Assembly: GCA_017613475.1 (NCBI GenBank)
Contig: JAGADT010000162.1
Location: 1 to 5,336, forward strand
Length of the DNA: 5,336 nt
Source: Desulfovibrionaceae bacterium
Lineage (GTDB): Bacteria > Desulfobacterota > Desulfovibrionia > Desulfovibrionales > Desulfovibrionaceae
Direction of reading: 5' to 3'
The notes under the pieces were generated by a model. That model was not told the origin of the DNA, did not search any database, and saw nothing but the letters and a program-made list of their open reading frames with translations. Made by a program: the position numbers and the translations under genes. Positions 1 to 5,336 of the stretch are shown here, piece by piece (the first letter of the stretch is position 1; each line of letters opens with the position of its first letter).

Positions 1-1894
1 CGCGCTCATTGCCGGCGCCAAGTATCGCGGCGAATTTGAGGAACGGCTCAAGGCTGTCCTGAACGAAATAGAAAAGTCTGACGGCCGCATCCTGCTCTTC
101 ATCGATGAGCTGCACACGATCGTTGGCGCAGGCAAGAGCGACGGCGCAATGGACGCTGGCAACCTGCTCAAGCCCATGCTGGCCCGCGGCGAGCTGCACT
201 GCATCGGCGCGACAACAACGGATGAGTACCGCAAGTACATCGAAAAGGATCCGGCCCTGGAGCGCCGTTTCCAGCCCGTGCTTGTGGAGGAGCCAAAGCC
301 GGAAGACGCCATTTCCATCCTCCGCGGGCTGAAGGACAAGTTTGAAGTGCACCACGGCGTGCGCATCAGCGATTCAGCCATTGTGGCAGCCGTGATGCTT
401 TCTGTCCGCTATATCAGCGACCGTCAGCTCCCGGATAAGGCCATTGACCTCATTGACGAGGCTGCGGCCATGATCCGCACGGAAATTGATTCCGAACCGT
501 CCGACCTGGACGAGGTCAACCGCAAGGTGATGCAGCTTGAAATTGAGCGCGAAGCCCTGCGCCGTGAAACGGATGACGCCTCGCGGGAGCGCCTGGAAAA
601 GCTGGAGAACGAGCTCAGGGAGCTGAGTGTTTCCCGCGATGAACTGAAGCGCCGCTGGGAATCGGAGAAAAACGCCATTGACGCGGTGCGCAGCCTGAAG
701 GAAGAGATCGAAAAGACCCGCCTTGCCATTGCGGATGCGGAGCGCGCCTATGATCTGAACAGGGCGGCGGAACTGAAGTACTCCACCCTGTACGAGCTTG
801 AAAGAAAGCTGGCCGAAGCCGAAAAGAAGGGGCAGGAATCCCCTGACGGCACGCGGCTGCTCAAGGAAGAAGTGCGCCCCGATGACATTGCCGACATCGT
901 GGCCCGCTGGACAGGCATCCCGGTAACAAGGCTGATGGAATCTGAGCGCGAAAAGCTCCTGAAGCTTCCGGATAAGCTGCATGAGAGGGTTATCGGCCAG
1001 GATGAGGCCGTGCAGGCTGTATCCGATGCCGTCCTTAGGACAAGGGCCGGATTGTCCGACCCGTCGAGGCCGCAGGGCTCCTTCCTCTTCCTTGGGCCGA
1101 CAGGCGTTGGCAAGACGGAACTCTGCAAGGCTCTTGCGGAAGCGCTCTTTGACACGGAGGATAATATCGTCCGCCTGGATATGAGCGAATATATGGAGAA
1201 GCACTCCGTAGCCAGGCTCATCGGCGCGCCTCCAGGATACATCGGCTACGACGAAGGCGGGCAGCTCACGGAAGCTGTGCGCCGCAAGCCCTACAGCGTG
1301 GTGCTTTTTGACGAAGTGGAGAAGGCGCATCCGGACGTGTTCAACACGCTCCTGCAGCTGCTGGATGACGGGCGCCTCACAGACAGCCAGGGCCGCACGG
1401 TGGATTTCCGCAACACCATCGTGATTATGACCTCCAATATCGGCTCGCAGCGGATGCTGGAGGGCATTCGCCCTGACGGCACGTTTGAAGACGGCGTGGC
1501 CGAGGATGTACGGGCAGAGCTCAAGCACTTCTTCCGTCCGGAATTCCTGAACCGCGTGGATGAAACGGTGCTGTTCAAGCCGCTCCAGGCCTCTCAGGTC
1601 AGCAAGATCGTGGATCTCCAGACCGCCAGGCTGCAGAAGCGCCTTGAGGAGCGGAAGATCACCATCGAGCTTACGGACAAGGCCCACGCGTTTATCGCCG
1701 ATGCCGCATACGATCCGCACTACGGCGCGCGTCCGCTGAAGCGCTACCTCCAGTCCCACCTTGAAACGCCTCTGGCACGGCTGCTTATAAGCGGCAGCAT
1801 CCATGATGGCCGCAGGGTCCTTGTGGATGCCAACGAACAGGGGCTCCGCTTTGGGCAGGAAGGAGCGCAGGGCATCATCACCTGGTTTGAATAA
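1..1894 (+). CDS. clpB: ATP-dependent disaggregase ClpB (Hsp100), 5'-truncated by the window edge
   Basis: ClpB is a hexameric cytoplasmic AAA+ chaperone that threads aggregated proteins through its pore, working with DnaK/DnaJ/GrpE. The reading frame is already open at base 2 and runs 630 codons to TAA at 1892-1894. It starts near residue 250 of an E. coli-type 857-residue ClpB, so the N-domain and first Walker A lie outside. In window-residue numbering, NBD1 shows pore loop KYRGE (7-11), Walker B LLFIDE (D35, E36), sensor GATT and arginine fingers in ALERRF (R88, R89). A charged coiled coil at about 164-279 is the M-domain that separates ClpB from ClpA; ClpC has a shorter one. NBD2 shows Walker A GPTGVGKT (365-372), pore loop GYIGY (Y413), Walker B VVLFDE (D437, E438), sensor-1 TSN (N479), FLNRVDE (R518) and sensor-2 GARPLKR (R577). 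No IGF-type ClpP-docking loop was seen, as expected for ClpB. All visible catalytic residues are intact. The internal ATG at 149 is not the gene start. Confidence 0.97.
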   Translation, partial: ALIAGAKYRGEFEERLKAVLNEIEKSDGRILLFIDELHTIVGAGKSDGAMDAGNLLKPMLARGELHCIGATTTDEYRKYIEKDPALERRFQPVLVEEPKPEDAISILRGLKDKFEVHHGVRISDSAIVAAVMLSVRYISDRQLPDKAIDLIDEAAAMIRTEIDSEPSDLDEVNRKVMQLEIEREALRRETDDASRERLEKLENELRELSVSRDELKRRWESEKNAIDAVRSLKEEIEKTRLAIADAERAYDLNRAAELKYSTLYELERKLAEAEKKGQESPDGTRLLKEEVRPDDIADIVARWTGIPVTRLMESEREKLLKLPDKLHERVIGQDEAVQAVSDAVLRTRAGLSDPSRPQGSFLFLGPTGVGKTELCKALAEALFDTEDNIVRLDMSEYMEKHSVARLIGAPPGYIGYDEGGQLTEAVRRKPYSVVLFDEVEKAHPDVFNTLLQLLDDGRLTDSQGRTVDFRNTIVIMTSNIGSQRMLEGIRPDGTFEDGVAEDVRAELKHFFRPEFLNRVDETVLFKPLQASQVSKIVDLQTARLQKRLEERKITIELTDKAHAFIADAAYDPHYGARPLKRYLQSHLETPLARLLISGSIHDGRRVLVDANEQGLRFGQEGAQGIITWFE

Positions 1895-1898
1895 GAAT

Positions 1899-1913
1899 AG
1901 GGGTTAAGCCCCT
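1899..1913. other. small inverted repeat just after clpB
   Basis: A perfect 5-bp stem, AGGGG/CCCCT, encloses a TTAAG loop five bases after the clpB stop. On the + strand it is followed by CTGACA, so it is not a terminator for clpB. Read on the - strand, it is followed by a mildly T-rich run (ATTCTTATTC). It could therefore weakly slow or stop transcripts coming from the mutS side. A stem this short could easily be chance. Confidence 0.25.
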
Positions 1914-1932
1914 CTGACACAGCGTAAAGCAG

Positions 1933-1977
1933 AGCGCCGTGCATTTCCGTAAAACGTGAATGCACGGCGCTTTTTTT
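1933..1977 (+). terminator. Rho-independent terminator of clpB
   Basis: A 13-bp perfect stem is formed by bases 1933-1945 and 1959-1971, with a GC-rich base (AGCGCCGTGCATT against its exact reverse complement). A loop of 13 bases separates the arms. On the + strand the right arm runs directly into seven T residues (1971-1977), which is the classic intrinsic terminator form. It lies 38 bases after the clpB stop codon. On the - strand the bases following the hairpin (CTGCTTTACGCTG) lack a clear T run, so it should act mainly for clpB and only weakly for the converging mutS-lipoprotein transcript. Confidence 0.93.
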
Positions 1978-2041
1978 ATAGGAAAAAATTGTGTTACGCG
2001 CTGGGGCTACATGGAGCCCGGGATGGGTGCTATCCAGCAGC

Positions 2042-2500
2042 TTATTTTTCGGAATCGGCAAAATAGATTTTGCTGAAAACATGCGGCACAGATTTAAAGA
2101 GGCTCTGCGCCACAAGGCGCCAGCGGTAGGCAGGGGCGCTTTGCGCGGGGCAGGCTTCAAACGAGAGGCGGGTTGTATTGCCGGCGGTCTGCACGCGCTG
2201 CGGCGTGACAGTGATAATTTCCTCAGGCATAAAGGGGCAGCCTTTGCACACGTTTTCCGTCTGAGGTTCAATTTCCAGGAGGAATCGCTCCACATTATGG
2301 GCAGCGCCGGTTAAATCAGCGGTGACGGCAAGGCAGCGCACGGGGGCCTTATCCCTTGTCCCTGAAAAGAGGACTCCCTTGGCAGCCTTCCAGGCAAAGA
2401 GCTTTTCTTGGTCTTTTGGCCTGGGATTGTCTTTTTTTCCGCAGGCTGGCAGCGCCAGTCCCAGGAGCAGGATAAGGAGCAGGAGTGTAAATTTTTTCAT
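2042..2500 (-). CDS. small putative lipoprotein of unknown function, downstream of mutS
   Basis: This 152-residue protein starts with a classic lipoprotein signal peptide: basic MKK, a leucine-rich hydrophobic core (residues 5-17), then lipobox LPAC with the lipidated cysteine at residue 20. The mature protein begins CGKKDNPRPK; position +2 is Gly rather than Asp, which by the E. coli rule favours the outer membrane. Four more cysteines follow: C56, a CxxC pair at C85/C88 (CKGCPF), and C117. They could form two disulfides in the periplasm. The mature part has alternating hydrophobic stretches such as CLAVTADL, RFLLEIEP and YRWRLVAQSL, suggesting a small beta-rich domain, perhaps fibronectin-III-like; this is a guess from pattern only. 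The ATG at 2500 is chosen because it gives the signal peptide and has a good ribosome site; the longer frame from 2575 would overlap mutS and bury the signal. Only 25 bases separate it from mutS, so co-transcription is likely. I recognise no named family. Confidence 0.85.
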   Translation of the reverse strand: MKKFTLLLLILLLGLALPACGKKDNPRPKDQEKLFAWKAAKGVLFSGTRDKAPVRCLAVTADLTGAAHNVERFLLEIEPQTENVCKGCPFMPEEIITVTPQRVQTAGNTTRLSFEACPAQSAPAYRWRLVAQSLFKSVPHVFSKIYFADSEK

Positions 2501-2505
2501 GGCAT

Positions 2506-2510
2506 TCCTC
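2506..2510 (-). promoter_or_regulatory. ribosome binding site of the lipoprotein gene
   Basis: On the - strand GAGGA is followed by five bases (ATGCC) and then the ATG at 2500-2498. This Shine-Dalgarno match at normal spacing settles the start at 2500 rather than the upstream in-frame ATG at 2575. It sits within the 25-base gap after the mutS stop codon, so the second gene has its own translation start and need not rely on coupling. Confidence 0.8.
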
Positions 2511-2525
2511 ACACAGCGGTGCGGT

Positions 2526-5252
2526 TCAGTGCTTTTGGGGGGAGGCAGGCTGCCCCCAGAGGGTTTTCCATTCAACGAGGCGGTTTAATGCCTCAAGGGG
2601 AGTCAGGTTTTCAGGCTTAAGGTCGCGCAGGGCTGTGAGCAGGGGGTGGTCAGCGGCCTGCGTTTTTACAGGCTGCGGGGGAGGCGGCGGCTCAAGGCCA
2701 GGCAGCATTCCCCGTTTGGGTTTGGGGGCTGCGTCTGGCGTGCCGTGCTGTTCCAGGTTAGCCAAAATTTCACGGGCGCGCTGCACAACGGGGCGGGGAA
2801 CGCCGGCCAGGCGGGCCACTTCAATCCCGTAGCTCCTGTCTGAGGGGCCGGGCACAAGCCGCCGCAGGAAAATAATGTCGTCGCCGCGTTCCTGGATGGC
2901 AATGTTCAGGGTGTGCACGCCGGGGAGCTTGCCTTCCAGGGCGGTGAGTTCGTGGTAATGCGTGGCAAAGAGGGTGCGGATGGAGCCGCCGGCTCTCTGC
3001 GTGAGGTCTTCCGCTACTGCCCAGGCTAAAGCGAGTCCGTCAAAGGTGCTGGTGCCCCTCCCTATTTCATCAAGGATGACCAGGCTTTTTTTGGTGGACT
3101 GGCGCAGAATGCGGGCGGTCTCCATCATTTCCACCATGAATGTGCTTTGGCCCTGAGCAAGGTTGTCTGACGCGCCGACGCGGGAGAATATCCTGTCGCA
3201 GAGCCCCAGCCTGGCTTCCCTTGCCGGCACAAAGGATCCCATCTGGGCCAGCAGGCAGATGATGGCGGTCTGCCTGAGGACTGTGGATTTCCCGGCCATG
3301 TTGGGGCCTGTGATGAGGATCATGCGCCTGGCCGCATCCATGTGCAGGTCGTTGGGAACAAAGGCATTTGCGCCGATGATGGCCTCCACTACGGGATGCC
3401 GCCCTTCTATGATGTGGATATCCTGCGAGTTGTCAATCACAGGGCGGACCCAGCGGCGGCGGACGGCTGTTTCGGCCAGTGACTGCCAGAAGTCAAGCGT
3501 GGCCAAACGGTGTGCCGTGCTCAGCAGGCGGGGGCGCTCATGGGCGCAGCGTTCGCGCAGGTCCTGAAAGAGCTTGTATTCAAGGCTCTTCCGTTTGTCT
3601 GCCGCGGAAGTGAGCTTCTGTTCCAGTTCGTTCAGCTCTGCGGTGGTGAAGCGCTCACTGTTGGCCAGTGTCTGGCGGCGGATAAAATGTTCGGGAACCG
3701 TACCGCCGGCTGACTTGGAGAGTTCAAAATAATAGCCGAACACCCTGTTGTAGCCCAGTTTCAGCTTGGGCAGCGTCTCCTGTTCCTTTGTCAGCAGGGC
3801 GTTCAGGCGGTTCTCGCCGTGCTCCACAAGGTCAAGGAGCTCATCAAGCTCTTTGCTGTAGCCGCTTTTGAAGAGCCCGCCGTCGGTAATCTGTGCGGGA
3901 GGCGTATCCACAAGGGCGCGTTCAAGGAGCTCTGCCTGGTCGGAAAGGTCATCCCAGTCTTTGAGCAGCGCGAGCACCGGAGCCGGCAGGCTGCCTGGCT
4001 CCTGCCGTCCGTCGTCAGAAGCGGCGCTTTTTTGATCAGTCAGGACGGCGTGCACGGCGGGGATGGCGGCAAGGCTCTGCCTGAGCGAGCAGAAATCCTG
4101 GGGCGTTGCCCTGTTCAGGGAAACCCGTGTGGAAAGCCTTTCCATATCGTACACGAGGTGGAGTGACTTGCAGAGTTTTTCCCTGATCCCTTCATTTTTG
4201 ACAAGCCATTCTACGGCGTCCTGCGTGGAGCTAATGGCTGCGGGATCGCGCCATGGGTTGCGGAGCCGTTCTTCCAGGAGCCTGCCGCCCATAGGGGTTT
4301 GGGTGCTGTCCAGCACATGGCGGAGCGTGCCCTGGCCCTTTCGGCCGTCCAGCCGCTGAAAAATCTCTAAGTTGCGTTCGGTGATTTCATCGATGATCAG
4401 GTGCCGCCCCGTATCAAGCGGAACAAAAGGGGCAAGGTGCCGCGGGTCCTGCATCTGGGTTTGTTCCAGATAGGCAAGGAGCGCGCCGCAGGCCCTGAGC
4501 AGTCCCGGGCGGGTATCCAGCCCCAGTGCCGCCGTTTCCTGCACGGACTGGGCGGCGAGTATGCGCTGCTCGGCTCTTTTTGGGTCAAAATGCGTGCGGG
4601 CTGGCAGGCGGACCAGGCGTATGTTTTCCTGCTTGCCGCTCAATGTCGGGGGCAGAGCGAGGTCTTCCGGCAGCAAAAGTTCACGGGGAGACATTTTGAG
4701 GGTCCACTGCCAAAGCTCGGCATCCCTGGCTGCCTGCACGCCGGACCATTCGCCCGTTGAGGCATCCAGCCAGGCAGCGGCGCCTCCTTCTGCATCAGGG
4801 TTTTTCCATACGGCGGCGAGGTATGAGTGGCCTTTGGCTTCAAGGCTTCCGTCTTCCACAGTTGTTCCCGCTGTAACAACCCGTGTGACCGCCCGCTCCA
4901 CAAGACCTTTCACCTCTCGGGGGTCCTGCATTTGGTCGCAGAAAGCAACGGTGTATCCCTTGTTGACAAGCTGGTTGGCGTAGCTCTGCGCGGCATGCCA
5001 CGGCACGCCGCACATGGCGGCAGGCTGCTTGGCATGGGGGTTGCGGCACGTCAGGGCAATTTGGAGTTCGCGGGCGGCAATTTCCGCGTCTTCAAAAAAC
5101 AGCTCGTAGAAATCTCCCATGCGGAAAAAGAGCAGCGCGTTTGGGTAGCCCTTTTTGATTTCCGTGTACTGGGCGAACATGGGGGTGAGCTTGTCTTGGG
5201 AAGCAGGGTCGGAGGCAGATGGCGGGGTGTCCGGCGGAGGGGATTGGAGCAT
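2526..5252 (-). CDS. mutS: DNA mismatch repair protein MutS (MutS1 type)
   Basis: MutS recognises base mismatches and small loops, then as an ATP-bound sliding clamp recruits MutL. This complete 908-residue protein carries every MutS1 domain. The mismatch-binding domain has the F-x-E motif in RMGDFYELF (F48, E50). The connector runs roughly 125-285, and the core and clamp roughly 290-600, including LDTTP-like DTPPAQITDGG (449-459) and FIRRQTLANSERF (523-535). The ATPase has Walker A GPNMAGKST (649-657, K655), the STFMVEM motif (703-709), Walker B LVILDEIGRGTS (D728, E729) and ATHYHEL (H765). SYGIEVARLAGVP (807-819) begins the C-terminal helical dimer region. After a Pro-rich linker (about 841-862), the end at about 870-898 resembles the E. 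coli tetramerisation tail (NLTPLEAL). The longer size than E. coli (853) comes from an N-terminal extension, an insert near 406-425 and the linker. The ATG at 5252 is the most upstream standard start in view, with only a weak GGA ribosome site. TGA at 2528-2526 ends it. Confidence 0.97.
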   Translation of the reverse strand: MLQSPPPDTPPSASDPASQDKLTPMFAQYTEIKKGYPNALLFFRMGDFYELFFEDAEIAARELQIALTCRNPHAKQPAAMCGVPWHAAQSYANQLVNKGYTVAFCDQMQDPREVKGLVERAVTRVVTAGTTVEDGSLEAKGHSYLAAVWKNPDAEGGAAAWLDASTGEWSGVQAARDAELWQWTLKMSPRELLLPEDLALPPTLSGKQENIRLVRLPARTHFDPKRAEQRILAAQSVQETAALGLDTRPGLLRACGALLAYLEQTQMQDPRHLAPFVPLDTGRHLIIDEITERNLEIFQRLDGRKGQGTLRHVLDSTQTPMGGRLLEERLRNPWRDPAAISSTQDAVEWLVKNEGIREKLCKSLHLVYDMERLSTRVSLNRATPQDFCSLRQSLAAIPAVHAVLTDQKSAASDDGRQEPGSLPAPVLALLKDWDDLSDQAELLERALVDTPPAQITDGGLFKSGYSKELDELLDLVEHGENRLNALLTKEQETLPKLKLGYNRVFGYYFELSKSAGGTVPEHFIRRQTLANSERFTTAELNELEQKLTSAADKRKSLEYKLFQDLRERCAHERPRLLSTAHRLATLDFWQSLAETAVRRRWVRPVIDNSQDIHIIEGRHPVVEAIIGANAFVPNDLHMDAARRMILITGPNMAGKSTVLRQTAIICLLAQMGSFVPAREARLGLCDRIFSRVGASDNLAQGQSTFMVEMMETARILRQSTKKSLVILDEIGRGTSTFDGLALAWAVAEDLTQRAGGSIRTLFATHYHELTALEGKLPGVHTLNIAIQERGDDIIFLRRLVPGPSDRSYGIEVARLAGVPRPVVQRAREILANLEQHGTPDAAPKPKRGMLPGLEPPPPPQPVKTQAADHPLLTALRDLKPENLTPLEALNRLVEWKTLWGQPASPQKH

Positions 5253-5336
5253 TGCGGGGTGTCCGTTTACAATGAGCCGGCGCTGCGCAGGCAGTCCGGC
5301 CTTGGGAGGAATGTACGGCAGAAAAGAAAAAGCCCC
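5253..5336 (-). promoter_or_regulatory. mutS leader region, no clear promoter
   Basis: These 84 bases lie upstream of the mutS ATG. Read on the - strand, the mutS frame stays open to the window edge but holds no ATG, GTG or TTG codon. The only ribosome-site candidate is a weak GGA about nine bases before the ATG (in ACGGACACCCCGCA). I see no convincing -35/-10 pair: TACATT and TTGTAAAC are the nearest to a -10 box and neither has a good partner. The promoter is either non-consensus or lies beyond the edge. Confidence 0.35.
5321..5336 (-). terminator. possible tail of an upstream gene's terminator, cut by the window edge
   Basis: Read on the - strand the window opens with GGGGC directly followed by TTTTTCTTTTC. 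This is how the right arm and T tract of an intrinsic terminator look. The matching left arm (a GCCCC-type run) would lie beyond base 5336, so the hairpin cannot be confirmed. If real, it would end a gene upstream on the same strand and mean that mutS has its own promoter between about 5253 and 5320. Confidence 0.3.

Noticed and set aside
841..1483. Repeated 13-base CCCTGACGGCACG in clpB (near 841 and 1471)
   Set aside because: Both copies encode a PDGT segment in the same reading frame within unrelated loops of ClpB; two copies 630 bases apart with nothing else shared look like codon-use coincidence.
374..1804. 476-codon open frame on the - strand antisense to clpB
   Set aside because: It lies wholly inside clpB, whose + strand translation matches ClpB motif by motif. 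The antisense protein shows no recognisable domain, and long antisense frames are common in GC-rich genes with strong third-position bias.
1991..2314. 107-codon open frame on the + strand across the lipoprotein gene
   Set aside because: It is antisense to the lipoprotein, which has a signal peptide, lipobox and ribosome site. The + frame lacks a ribosome site and any recognisable feature, and it begins after the clpB terminator without a visible promoter.
2501..2575. Longer lipoprotein start at 2575, overlapping the mutS 3' end
   Set aside because: It would add 25 Pro/Ser/Arg-rich residues before the signal peptide and overlap mutS; the ATG at 2500 has GAGGA at five-base spacing and exposes a standard lipoprotein signal.
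4401..4760. Several 60-140 codon + strand frames across mutS
   Set aside because: All are antisense or out-of-frame shadows of an intact mutS and show no domains, ribosome sites or independent promoters.
5272..5336. Possible divergent + strand gene starting at ATG 5272 or 5311 and running off the edge
   Set aside because: The frame is open for only about 21 codons in view. The GGGAGGA before 5311 abuts the ATG with essentially no spacing, 5272 has only a distant GGGG run, and the encoded residues show no recognisable family.

Overview
The window looks like chromosomal housekeeping DNA from a moderately GC-rich bacterium. The MutS and ClpB protein sequences, and the small LPAC-type lipoprotein behind mutS, fit a sulfate- or sulfite-reducing member of the Desulfovibrionaceae (Desulfovibrio/Bilophila-like). 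This placement rests on the general look of the proteins and is an inference, not a search result.

Layout. Bases 1-1894 (+) hold the last 630 codons of clpB, the Hsp100 disaggregase; the 5' part lies outside the window. A strong intrinsic terminator follows at 1933-1977. Two genes on the - strand then converge on it. mutS (5252-2526), the mismatch-recognition ATPase, is upstream. A 152-residue lipoprotein gene (2500-2042) of unknown function follows 25 bases after the mutS stop, so the two are probably co-transcribed. The last 84 bases (5253-5336) are the mutS leader, and a GGGGC plus T-rich run at the very edge may be the tail of an upstream gene's terminator.

The genes do not form one pathway. 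ClpB rescues aggregated cytoplasmic proteins, MutS starts DNA mismatch repair (no mutL is visible here), and the lipoprotein should sit in the cell envelope. The mutS-lipoprotein pairing looks like shared transcription rather than a demonstrated shared function. There are no RNA genes, CRISPR arrays, insertion sequences or phage genes, and no stretch over 300 bases lacks a gene. I found no new multi-gene system. The least understood element is the small cysteine-containing lipoprotein.
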